This document shows positions 42,163 through 51,317 of a stretch of DNA of 64,000 nucleotides, piece after piece. A model generated the notes under the pieces. The model was not told the origin of the DNA and searched no databases. It saw only the letters and a program-made list of their open reading frames with translations. The DNA is from Candidatus Electrothrix rattekaaiensis (lineage in GTDB: Bacteria > Desulfobacterota > Desulfobulbia > Desulfobulbales > Desulfobulbaceae). Where the stretch lies: positions 53,903-117,902 of the forward strand of contig JAVQMD010000004.1 in assembly GCA_032595675.1 (NCBI GenBank), read 5' to 3'. Position 1 is the first letter of the stretch. Each line of letters begins with the position of its first letter. The position numbers and the translations under genes were made by a program.

Positions 42163-42588
42163 CTAAGCAAGCATGGTGGGTTTCTTCAGCTCACTCTCAA
42201 GCGCCAGACACTCGTCATCAAGGTTTGTGCCCTTGGTGTCGGCGTACTCATTGGCGGAACCCTCAGCGGTTGTCCGGATTGGGAACTTAAAACGCTTGAT
42301 ATTGCCGTTACGGAATTTGATGGTCCACATAATGGAATCAGAAGAACGCATGGGATGTACCTGACCACCCATGGGTACGAAGTCATCATAACCGCGAACA
42401 GCGATAGCACCCTGCGGACAGATCTTAACACAGGAGTAACACTCCCAGCATGCATCCGGCTCTTGGTTGTATGCCTTCATCTCTTCGGTGTTCAAGACCA
42501 TCAGGTCGTTGGGGCAGATGTACATACAAGCGGTTTTATCACCACCCTTGCAACCATCACATTTCTCTGGATTTACGTAACTTGGCAT
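42163..42588 (-). CDS. aprB: Adenylylsulfate (APS) reductase subunit beta
   Basis: The 141-residue ferredoxin-like subunit carries two 4Fe-4S motifs: C10, C13, C21, C25 with the long AprB insert, and C47, C50, C53, C57. The C-terminal tail wraps round AprA. The ATG at 42588 has a strong GAGGAGG site. It passes electrons between the AprA flavin and the Qmo complex. First gene of the apr unit. Confidence 0.97.
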   Translation of the reverse strand: MPSYVNPEKCDGCKGGDKTACMYICPNDLMVLNTEEMKAYNQEPDACWECYSCVKICPQGAIAVRGYDDFVPMGGQVHPMRSSDSIMWTIKFRNGNIKRFKFPIRTTAEGSANEYADTKGTNLDDECLALESELKKPTMLA

Positions 42589-42951
42589 TTAACTACCTCC
42601 TCATAGGATTTTCATTATGACAGCGTTCATCCGCCATCACATTAAGATCTACCACTAAAATTAATTTCAAAAATTACCAGCACTCAATCAGCATCTCCGC
42701 TTGAGCAGATCAACTTTTTTCCGGCTGCTATCTTTGTATTTCGTCCTAAAAATTTCATCATCGCCCTCTCGACAATCATCAGTTTATCTTGAGAGTGTGT
42801 CACTTAATAATTTGTTGTTTGACGAATGTCAAGGAAAAATCTACCATGGGGTACTGCAACTGCCTGTTATGCTTCTTATCAAAAAAACTCATGAATTCCA
42901 TCAACAAACCATCAATAATACTTCATCATGGGCTAATCTTAAAAGAGATCG
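42589..42951. other. Non-coding region upstream of aprBA
   Basis: This 363-base AT-rich stretch separates the divergent apr and nqr units. No convincing gene is seen in either direction. It contains the predicted aprBA promoter (42804-42832), which would give a roughly 210-base 5' leader before aprB; I see no known riboswitch or strong hairpin in that leader. Confidence 0.5.
42804..42832 (-). promoter_or_regulatory. Sigma-70-like promoter of aprBA
   Basis: On the minus strand a perfect TTGACA (42832-42827) is followed after 17 bases by TATTAA (42809-42804). The predicted transcript starts near 42797. The long leader fits a gene pair that is expressed at high level and perhaps regulated post-transcriptionally. 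Confidence 0.6.
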
Positions 42952-43128
42952 GTGAGTCAGGCACTCTTGAGTGACATTGAGCGACGTTGGACAAAATATC
43001 AAGCCAACTCCGACGGCACCTTCCAGTACCCTCGTACATCCTCCATGCGCATCCAAGAGTTTGCATGCAGAGATTGCAGGGCTGCCGTGCTCAAGCTTTT
43101 GCCGGGATCATTATCAAATCTACCTTGA
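42952..43128 (+). CDS. Small unrecognised ORF between aprB and apbE
   Basis: A GTG-started frame of 58 codons reads VSQALLSDIERRWTKYQANS at its N-terminus and contains a CRDC motif (residues 39-42). Its base composition is richer in GC than the flanking AT-rich DNA and looks coding, with a weak GAGA site before the GTG. I do not recognise a family. It could be a genuine small protein or a gene remnant. Confidence 0.3.
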   Translation: MSQALLSDIERRWTKYQANSDGTFQYPRTSSMRIQEFACRDCRAAVLKLLPGSLSNLP

Positions 43129-43283
43129 CAGAATAAATGGAAAGGAGTAGGAGTGTAATTCTTTGGTTACTTTTGGTTACGTCGCACCTTATAGAGTATT
43201 TTTCCTTTGTTGCACTCTGCTTGTTATACCCTCATAACGTTCTTTTTAAGCCTTGTGAGAGAATAAAAAAACTTCCTCTTACC

Positions 43284-44330
43284 ATGAACGACAACTCAAT
43301 AAACCCGCGAAACGGCCTGACCCGTCGATCCTTCCTCCATATTGCAGCCCTTACCGGTTTTGCTGGCGTTGCCGGAGCTGCCCGCTTTTTTCCTTTTTCC
43401 CCCGAAGATCCGCGCGTCTTCACTGTCCGCAAATCCTTTCCTCTGATGGGCACCCAGCTTAATCTCACGGTATACAGCCCGGACCGGGATCAGGCCGAGG
43501 CGGCAATCACGGCCATGATTTCTCGCATGCAGGGCCTTGAGGGAAAACTTTCCCGTCATCAGCAGACAAGCGAGGTCGCGGTGCTGAACCGCACCGGTTC
43601 GCTGAACCAACCGAGCAAGGAACTTCTTGCAGTCCTTGAACTGGCTGATACTGTTCATAAGAAAACCGCAGGTGCCTTTGATATCACGGTCCTGCCCCTG
43701 CTGACCCTGTACCAGCAACAAAAAGAACACCTCCGCAGTCAACCGGCTCTTATCAAAAGCCTTGTCCGCAATATCGGTCAGGAACAGCTTCAGCTCACCT
43801 CCTCTCAGGTTCGCTTAGACAGTAAGGAGACAGCAGGGAACCTCGGCATAACCTTGGACGGCATCGGTAAGGGCTACATAGTAGATCAGGGTGTTGCCAC
43901 TCTGAAATCTTTTGGTTTCCAGCAGGTATTAGTGGAAGCGGGTGGCGACCTGTTAGTCAGCGGCAGCAAACCCCAAGGAGATCCGTGGCGAATCGGCATC
44001 AGAAATCCTCGGCCCGAGATTCCCAGAGAGCTGCTCACCGTGCAGGCAGAAAATATGGCTGTGGCGACCTCAGGTGATTATTTTCAGCCGTTCAGCCCGG
44101 ACCTGCTTTCTCACCATATCATCAATCCCAAGACCGGTTTTTCCCCGCCCGAGCTGGCAAGCTGCACCATAACGGCACCCAATGCGGCCTTGGCTGATGC
44201 TCTCGCCACCGGCTGCATGGTTCTGGGCAAAGCAGACAGTATGGATCTGCTGGCGGATATGCCGGGTTGTGAGGGTCTGCTCATAGGCAAGGATCTGAAG
44301 GTTCAAAAAACTGACGGCTTTGCCAGCTGA
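43284..44330 (+). CDS. apbE: FAD:protein FMN transferase (ApbE), Tat-exported
   Basis: From the ATG at 43284 the protein is 348 residues with a twin-arginine signal (TRRSFLHIAALTGFAGVAGA). ApbE moves FMN from FAD onto threonine in target proteins, here the NQR subunits NqrB and NqrC whose acceptor motifs lie downstream. Family motifs include GTQLNLTVYS, LDGIGKGYIVD, EAGGDLLVSG and the metal-binding ALADALAT region. An upstream in-frame ATG (43137) would add 49 residues and bury the Tat signal, so it is not favoured. It opens the nqr cluster. Confidence 0.94.
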   Translation: MNDNSINPRNGLTRRSFLHIAALTGFAGVAGAARFFPFSPEDPRVFTVRKSFPLMGTQLNLTVYSPDRDQAEAAITAMISRMQGLEGKLSRHQQTSEVAVLNRTGSLNQPSKELLAVLELADTVHKKTAGAFDITVLPLLTLYQQQKEHLRSQPALIKSLVRNIGQEQLQLTSSQVRLDSKETAGNLGITLDGIGKGYIVDQGVATLKSFGFQQVLVEAGGDLLVSGSKPQGDPWRIGIRNPRPEIPRELLTVQAENMAVATSGDYFQPFSPDLLSHHIINPKTGFSPPELASCTITAPNAALADALATGCMVLGKADSMDLLADMPGCEGLLIGKDLKVQKTDGFAS

Positions 44331-44346
44331 AATGGATTCCACTCTT

Positions 44347-45702
44347 ATGGATTTCACCATCACCAAGGGGCTTGATATCCCCATCAGCGGTACACCGGAA
44401 CAGACCATCCAGGAGGGCAATCCGGTCACCGAGGTGGCCCTGCTCGGCTTTGATTATGTCGGACTCAAACCGACCATGAAGGTTCGGATGGACGATCAGG
44501 TGGCAACAGGACAGCTCCTGTTTACGGATAAGAAAAATCCAGGTGTCCGTTTTACCGCCCCTGCTCCGGGTAAAGTTATTGCTATTCACCGAGGACCGCG
44601 CCGCCGCTTTGAATCCCTGGTGATCCGGTTAGAAGGCGAGGAACGGCTTTTCTTTACCTCGCCCTGCCCTGCTCCTGAACTATTCCCTGATGCTGGCACC
44701 ATCAAGGATATTCTGATCGAATCCGGGCAATGGACAAGCCTGCGAGCACGACCCTATGGTAAGGTCCCCTCTCCTGAGGCGAAAGCGGCCTCCCTCTTTA
44801 TCACGGCTATTGATACTCAGCCCTTAGCAGCAGATCCATCAATCATCATTAACGAGTACCGGCGTGATTTCATCTTAGGGCTGAACGCTCTCCAAGCCCT
44901 GACCGCCAAAACCTTTCTCTGTTGTGCTCAGGGCATAAATATACGAAGGTCCGACCTCCCGAATATCGAGGTGGCTTATTTTTCCGGTCCCCACCCTGCC
45001 GGCCTGGCTTCAACCCATATCCATCTTCTCGATCCGGTTCATTCCGGCAAGGAAGTCTGGCAGATCGGGTACCAGGATGTGATTGCAATCGGTCACCTCT
45101 TCCGTACCGGCAAACTCTGGGAGGAACGGGTTGTCGCCCTGACAGGGCCGTCCATGCAGCGTCCGCGTTTAATAAAAACCTTGGCCGGGGCCTCTGTTCT
45201 CGAACTATGCCAGGACGAGATAACTGATCCCCAGGCCCGCCTGATTGTAGGCTCGGTCTTGAACGGGCATCGGATGGGCGAAGAAAACGTTCACGGTTAT
45301 CTGGGCCGCTACCAGCAACAGGTCTGCGCCTTGCCAGAAAAGGACGGGAGCGGCCTGCTCAACTGGTTGCGTCCGGGGGGCGACCGCTATTCCTCCCTGC
45401 CCATCTTCCTGTCCGCCTTCACGAAAAAATCCGGAACCAAATTTCCTCTGACCACAGCGAGCTGGGGAGGCGAACGAGCCATCCTGCCTATGGGAACCTA
45501 TGAAAAGGTTATGCCACTGAACCTGATTGCCACGTCCCTGCTCAAGGCCATTGCCACCGGCAATACGGAAAAAGCCGCTGCCTTGGGTTGCCTTGAACTA
45601 ATTGAAGAGGATTTGGCTCTGTGCAGTTTTGTTTGTCCTGGGAAGAATAATTTTGGGCCTATGTTGCGGGAGGTTTTAACGAAGATTGAAGAGGATGGGT
45701 AG
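44347..45702 (+). CDS. nqrA: Na+-translocating NADH:quinone reductase subunit A
   Basis: The 451-residue subunit opens MDFTITKGLDIPISGTPEQ, aligning with the start of known NqrA; an in-frame ATG at 44332 and a TTG at 44320 overlap the apbE end and are alternatives. Family stretches include VGLKPTMKVRMDDQV and KNPGVRFTAPAPGKVIAI. NqrA is a peripheral cytoplasmic subunit near the quinone site. It follows apbE almost without a gap. Confidence 0.94.
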   Translation: MDFTITKGLDIPISGTPEQTIQEGNPVTEVALLGFDYVGLKPTMKVRMDDQVATGQLLFTDKKNPGVRFTAPAPGKVIAIHRGPRRRFESLVIRLEGEERLFFTSPCPAPELFPDAGTIKDILIESGQWTSLRARPYGKVPSPEAKAASLFITAIDTQPLAADPSIIINEYRRDFILGLNALQALTAKTFLCCAQGINIRRSDLPNIEVAYFSGPHPAGLASTHIHLLDPVHSGKEVWQIGYQDVIAIGHLFRTGKLWEERVVALTGPSMQRPRLIKTLAGASVLELCQDEITDPQARLIVGSVLNGHRMGEENVHGYLGRYQQQVCALPEKDGSGLLNWLRPGGDRYSSLPIFLSAFTKKSGTKFPLTTASWGGERAILPMGTYEKVMPLNLIATSLLKAIATGNTEKAAALGCLELIEEDLALCSFVCPGKNNFGPMLREVLTKIEEDG

Positions 45703-45834
45703 GGGAACGAAAGCGGACAGTTGATTTCCCGAATCCTGAATTGTCTGATTTCGTTGCACTCAATCAGACCTACGGACTCTATGCGCAGATGGTGGAATAG
45801 AGGGACAGCATGTCTCCCTTATTAAAGGGAGAGC

Positions 45835-46176
45835 ATGGAAGACTTCCCTCAAAACTATAAGGAAAAAATGAAAAGAAAAGATAAAAAATTAACTCTTGAT
45901 GAGCATATGGAAGTTGCTGATGATCTGGCTATTGCATTTCATCACTTAAAAAAAGCTTTCGATAAATGCGAAGAACACTATCCGATAAGTAGCAAGTTGA
46001 TGAATTTTTTTTATCAACTTCATCCCGGAAACGTGAAAAGTAAATTCTGTAATCTAAAGGATCAACTTGATGAGGAATATCACAAGTTAATAACCGAGGA
46101 AGAATTTAAGGTACATGGTCATATTTACTACAAACTTAACGAGCGTTATAAAAAGATCCAAAGGGATAATAAGTAA
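45835..46176 (+). CDS. Unrecognised 113-residue protein inserted in the nqr operon
   Basis: The protein is charged (rich in K, E, D) and predicted helical, with no signal peptide, membrane helix or known motif. Its ATG follows GGGAGAGC closely, within a small TCTCCCTT/AAGGGAGA hairpin. Its DNA is markedly AT-richer than nqrA and nqrB on either side, which suggests later arrival. It splits the normally tight nqrA-nqrB junction. No function can be given. Confidence 0.55.
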   Translation: MEDFPQNYKEKMKRKDKKLTLDEHMEVADDLAIAFHHLKKAFDKCEEHYPISSKLMNFFYQLHPGNVKSKFCNLKDQLDEEYHKLITEEEFKVHGHIYYKLNERYKKIQRDNK

Positions 46177-46406
46177 TCTGACAAATTGCGCAACTGGACA
46201 CAATGAACCTTTCTAGCGAGAGGGAAAAACATACTTGGAATACCTTTTTCTATCCCACGACAGGTCGAAGCATACCGGGCAATAAGTTTTACCTCTCCGC
46301 TGATACCCTGAACCATACCAAAGGATAGGTTCAATACCCGACTATAGGTTCTTCCCCTCCCTGGAGCCGAAAAACCGCTCACAATCAGCTTGACTGTTTT
46401 TTCGAC

Positions 46407-47613
<1,207 letters not shown>

Positions 47614-47621
<8 letters not shown>

Positions 47622-48378
47622 GGAAACTTCAGCTGGTGCCTTTCGCGCCGTCATGGTCCTCGCCCTGATCTGCTCGGTCCTGGTTGCCGGGGCTGCTGTG
47701 GGACTCAGGCCGCTCCAGGAGGCCAACCGCAAACTGGATCGGAAAAAGAACATCCTCCGCGCCGCCGGTCTTTATCAGGGCAAAGGTGATGTGGAGGAAC
47801 TGTTTCAACAGGTGGAGACCAAGGTCGTTCGCTTGGCAGATGGCACCTTTGTTCCGCCCGAGGAGATTGATCCTGCGGAATTTGACCAACTCGGCTCTCT
47901 CCAGAGCAAGGAGACCAGCAGAAAGTTGGGCAAGGAAGAGGATACGGCGGGACTGAATCGCCTGGAAAAATATTCCCTGGTCTATCTGGTCAAGAAAGAA
48001 GGACAGCTGGACAAGGTAATCCTGCCCATTCGCGGCAAGGGCCTCTGGTCCACTCTGTACGGTTATCTGGCACTGTCAGCGGATCTCTCCACCATCAGCG
48101 GTATCACCTTTTATGAACACGGCGAAACCCCCGGCTTGGGCGGCGAGATTGATAATCCTGACTGGCAGGCTGGTTGGGTTGGAAAGCAGCTCTATGATCA
48201 ACAGGGAACGGCTCGTATCCAGGTTGTGAAGGGCCAAGGACAAGGGCCATATCAGGTGGACGGGGTCTCCGGGGCCACCCTGACCATGAAGGGTGTTAAC
48301 AACCTGATGCATTTCTGGTTCGGCGAGCACGGGTTCGGCCCGTTTCTGGAACGTTATAAGGGATCTGTCAAAATGTAG
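47614..48378 (+). CDS. nqrC: Na+-translocating NADH:quinone reductase subunit C
   Basis: The ATG at 47614, with AGGAGG upstream, gives 254 residues: one N-terminal membrane helix (VMVLALICSVLVAGAAVGL) and a periplasmic FMN-binding domain. VDGVSGATLT carries the acceptor T222, equivalent to T225 in V. cholerae, to be flavinylated by ApbE. It overlaps nqrB by 8 bases. Confidence 0.96.
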
Positions 48379-48631
48379 GGGCAGGTCCCTGTGCCTGCCC
48401 GTTTATATACCACACAGAATGTTCAGGGCAAACACAGGGGTTTGCCCCTACGAGGGTCACATACCCCGAAGGGGTTATATTTATCCAGCTCGGGGTAACA
48501 CCCCGAGCAACCAACCCAAATGCGTTCCGTGCCCTATATACCCAGGGTGTTACCCTGGGCTGATTAACGCGCAGCGTTGGGGCATGGTGGTATCATTATT
48601 ATTGTAGGGACACGGCATGCCGTGTCCCTAC
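48376..48631. repeat. Array of short palindromes between nqrC and nqrD
   Basis: At least five separate hairpins are packed into about 255 bases: GGGCAGG/CCTGCCC (48379-48400), GGGCAAAC/GTTTGCCC (48426-48447), GCTCGGGGT/ACCCCGAGC (48488-48508), CCCAGGGT/ACCCTGGG (48541-48559) and a perfect 28-base palindrome at 48604-48631. Smaller ones (CCCC-GAA-GGGG at 48464; AACGC-GCA-GCGTT at 48566) lie between. No gene is credible here. They resemble REP-like intergenic repeats inserted into the operon. Confidence 0.75.
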
Positions 48632-48675
48632 CGGATTACAAAACCTTCGGACAAACCAAAAAGGGATCAACAACG

Positions 48676-49299
48676 ATGCCTGAACAGAAAAAAGAACTGC
48701 TCCTCAACCCATTTTTCCAACGCAATCCCATTGCCCTGCTGGTGCTGGGGATCTGCTCGGCACTGGCCGTAACCGGCAACATGGCCACTGCCTTGGTCAT
48801 GTCGGTCTGTCTTTCCCTAGTGGTGGCCTTTTCCAGCCTGATCATCAGCCTGATCCGCCAGCAGATCCCCAATACCGTACGGATCGGCATCCAGATCACG
48901 GTGATCGCCACCCTAGTTATCCTGGTGGACCAGATCCTCAAGGCCTTTTTCTATGATCTGGCCAAGCAGCTTTCCGTCTATGTGGGCCTGATCATCACCA
49001 ACTGCATTGTGATGGGCCGGGCCGAAGGCTTTGCCATGAGCCATACGCCGCTCAAGTCATTTATTGATGGACTGGGGAACGGCATGGGCTACGCCTTTGT
49101 CCTGATGACCGTGTCCTTTTGCCGGGAGTTGCTGGGCAGCGGCACCGTCTTCGGCCATGAAGTGCTGCCTCTGGTTGCCGATGACGGCTGGTATCAGGGC
49201 AACGGGCTGATGCTTCTGCCGAGCGGGGCCTTCTTCCTCATCGCCTTGGTTATCTGGGCGTTGCGCACGGTCTACCCCAACCAACAGGAGAAGGATTAA
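48676..49299 (+). CDS. nqrD: Na+-translocating NADH:quinone reductase subunit D
   Basis: From the ATG at 48676 the protein is 207 residues with about six helices; an in-frame start 33 codons earlier would read through the palindrome array. It has the two conserved cysteines, in [12 protein letters not shown] and in [15 protein letters not shown], that with NqrE hold an intramembrane Fe or 2Fe-2S centre. Its TAA stop overlaps the nqrE ATG by one base. Confidence 0.95.
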   Translation: MPEQKKELLLNPFFQRNPIALLVLGICSALAVTGNMATALVMSVCLSLVVAFSSLIISLIRQQIPNTVRIGIQITVIATLVILVDQILKAFFYDLAKQLSVYVGLIITNCIVMGRAEGFAMSHTPLKSFIDGLGNGMGYAFVLMTVSFCRELLGSGTVFGHEVLPLVADDGWYQGNGLMLLPSGAFFLIALVIWALRTVYPNQQEKD

Positions 49300-49907
49300 T
49301 GCTCCATTATATGGAAATCATCTTTACCGCCCTGTTTATGGAGAACATGGTGCTCTCCTTTTTTCTGGGGATGTGTACCTTTCTGGCGATCTCCAAGCAG
49401 ATCAATGCCGCTGCCGGTCTGGGTTGTGCGGTTCTGCTTATTCAGGTTATCACTGTTCCCATCAACAACCTGATCTATCATCATCTGCTCAAGCCGGATG
49501 CCCTGTCCTGGGCCGGTTTTCCCGGCCTGGATTTGACCTTTCTCGGGCTGCTGATCTATATCGGAGTGATTGCTGCGGTGGTTCAGATCCTGGAAATGGT
49601 CCTTGATCGCTTTTTCCCGGCCCTGTACAACACGCTGGGGATTTACCTGCCCCTGCTCACAGTGAACTGCGCTATTCTGGGAGGCAGCCTCTTTATGGTG
49701 GAACGGGAATACACCTTCGGGGAAAGCGTGTTCTACGGCATCGGGTCTGGTGGCGGTTTTCTGCTGGCCGTGGTTGCCCTGGCCGGAATCCGGGAAAAAC
49801 TGGAATATGCTGATCCGCCAGCTGGCCTCCAAGGCCTTGGCCTGACTTTTATTACTACCGGCCTGATGGCCCTAGCCTTTATGGGGCTGGCCGGAATTTC
49901 ATTTTAG
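49299..49907 (+). CDS. nqrE: Na+-translocating NADH:quinone reductase subunit E
   Basis: The 202-residue membrane protein is inverted in topology relative to NqrD and has the matching cysteines in [12 protein letters not shown] and [12 protein letters not shown]. With NqrD it carries electrons across the membrane during sodium pumping. It starts in the nqrD stop codon (TAATG) and ends 12 bases before nqrF. Confidence 0.96.
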   Translation: MLHYMEIIFTALFMENMVLSFFLGMCTFLAISKQINAAAGLGCAVLLIQVITVPINNLIYHHLLKPDALSWAGFPGLDLTFLGLLIYIGVIAAVVQILEMVLDRFFPALYNTLGIYLPLLTVNCAILGGSLFMVEREYTFGESVFYGIGSGGGFLLAVVALAGIREKLEYADPPAGLQGLGLTFITTGLMALAFMGLAGISF

Positions 49908-49919
49908 GGATATCGCGAC

Positions 49920-51143
49920 ATGCAGGAAATTATTGCTGCCGTTCTTACCTTTCTCGCTCTCCAGTTCCTCCTGGTCTGCCTGATTGTCCTAGCAAAGAAG
50001 AAACTCCAACCGGGCGGAGAGATCACTATTGATATCAACGACAAAAAGAAACTCCAGGTCAAACCAGGGAGTCGTTTGCTCACCACTCTGGCAAATGAGG
50101 AGATCTTTCTTTCCTCGGCCTGCGGCGGAGGGGGCAGTTGCGGGCAATGCCGGGTCACGGTCAAGGAAGGCGGAGGCAGCATCCTGCCCACTGAGCGGGG
50201 CTATATCTCCCGGCGGGAGGCCAAACAGGGTATGCGGCTGGCCTGTCAGGTCCAGGTCAAGCGGGACATGCAGATCGAAGTGCCCCCGGAGATGCTGGAA
50301 ACCCGGAAATGGCAATGCACAGTGGTCTCCAACGAGAATATCGCCACCTTTATCAAGGAGTTGGTGCTCAAGCTGCCCGAGGGCGAGGAGATGGATTTTC
50401 AACCAGGCGGCTTTATCCAGGTTGATATCCCACCCCATGCCCTGTCCTTTAAGAGCTTTGATATTAATAAAAAATTCTTATCCGACTGGAGCAAGTTCCG
50501 CCTTTTTCAGTATAAATCCAATGTGACCATGCCCATCACCCGTGCCTATTCTATGGCGAATTATCCTGGAGAAAAGGGGTTGCTCAAGCTGGATGTCAAG
50601 ATCGCCTGTCCACCTGGCGGCTGCGAAGAGCCACCGCCGCCGGGCAAGGCATCGTCCTATATCTTTAATCTGAAACCGGGCGATGAAGTGACCATCTCCG
50701 GCCCCTATGGTGATTTCTACATCCACGAAGGCAAGCAGGAAATGATCTACGTGGGTGCTGGCGCAGGCATGGCCCCGTTGCGCAGCCAAATCCTGGAATT
50801 GATGAAGGGTCGACATTCCAGCCGCAAGATATCCTACTGGTACGGTAGCCGTACTTTGCTGGAAGTGCCGTATCTGGACGACTTTACTTCGCTCTCTGAA
50901 AAATATCCCAATTTCACCTTTCACCTCTGCCTGTCCCGGCCCAAGGAGGAGGATAACTGGACCGGCCCGGTGGGGCATGTCCATAATGTCCTGTATGAGG
51001 AGTATCTCAAGGAGCACGAGGCACCCGAGGATATTCAATACTACACCTGCGGTCCGCCGATGATGACCCGCTCCCTGGTCAAAATGCTGATTGATCTAGG
51101 AGTGGAAGAGGATAATATCTATAAGGATGAGTTCGGGGGATGA
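49920..51143 (+). CDS. nqrF: Na+-translocating NADH:quinone reductase subunit F
   Basis: The 407-residue NADH-oxidising subunit has an N-terminal helix, a 2Fe-2S ferredoxin domain with C68, C74, C77 and C109, an FAD domain (RAYSMANYP) and a C-terminal NADH domain ([21 protein letters not shown]). Electrons enter the pump here. Its TGA overlaps the small gene that follows. A diverged copy of its last 85 or so bases recurs near 52870-52957. Confidence 0.97.
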   Translation: MQEIIAAVLTFLALQFLLVCLIVLAKKKLQPGGEITIDINDKKKLQVKPGSRLLTTLANEEIFLSSACGGGGSCGQCRVTVKEGGGSILPTERGYISRREAKQGMRLACQVQVKRDMQIEVPPEMLETRKWQCTVVSNENIATFIKELVLKLPEGEEMDFQPGGFIQVDIPPHALSFKSFDINKKFLSDWSKFRLFQYKSNVTMPITRAYSMANYPGEKGLLKLDVKIACPPGGCEEPPPPGKASSYIFNLKPGDEVTISGPYGDFYIHEGKQEMIYVGAGAGMAPLRSQILELMKGRHSSRKISYWYGSRTLLEVPYLDDFTSLSEKYPNFTFHLCLSRPKEEDNWTGPVGHVHNVLYEEYLKEHEAPEDIQYYTCGPPMMTRSLVKMLIDLGVEEDNIYKDEFGG

Positions 51144-51313
51144 TGAAGATTTTCTTGCTTACTTTCGAGCTTAGCTTTGTGGTTATTGTTGTTGCTGCTT
51201 TGATTATTAATTTTAGTAAACGGCGGCAGCGGAAATCTCCGCATGGGTTGACTGGGATGTGTCATCGGACTGGGGGGGTGGTTTGTGGGAAGTGTAGTGA
51301 GAGAGAGCATTAA
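51140..51313 (+). CDS. nqrM: Candidate NqrM, small membrane assembly factor for Na+-NQR
   Basis: A 57-codon gene overlaps the nqrF stop (ATGA). It has one N-terminal membrane helix (IFLLTFELSFVVIVVAALII), a basic stretch SKRRQRKS and a short cysteine-bearing tail with C41, C49 and C52. Size, topology, cysteines and the position right after nqrF match NqrM, which is needed to build the iron centre in NqrDE. The usual SCGGL motif is not present, so the name is a candidate. A second, broken copy lies at 52955-53136. Confidence 0.6.
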   Translation: MMKIFLLTFELSFVVIVVAALIINFSKRRQRKSPHGLTGMCHRTGGVVCGKCSEREH

Positions 51314-51317
51314 CAGT

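Noticed and set aside
42701-42955. 84-codon open frame upstream of apbE
   Set aside because: It overlaps the predicted aprBA promoter, lies in AT-rich non-coding DNA and shows no motif or good ribosome binding site.
46146-46382. 78-codon minus-strand frame in the nqrA-nqrB gap
   Set aside because: No recognisable family and it overlaps the end of the plus-strand small gene; it may be chance.
48419-48607. 62-codon frame through the palindrome array
   Set aside because: It consists of translated palindromes; such frames arise from the repeats themselves.
48376-48631. CRISPR array
   Set aside because: The palindromes differ from each other and are not separated by spacers of equal length; no cas genes are present.
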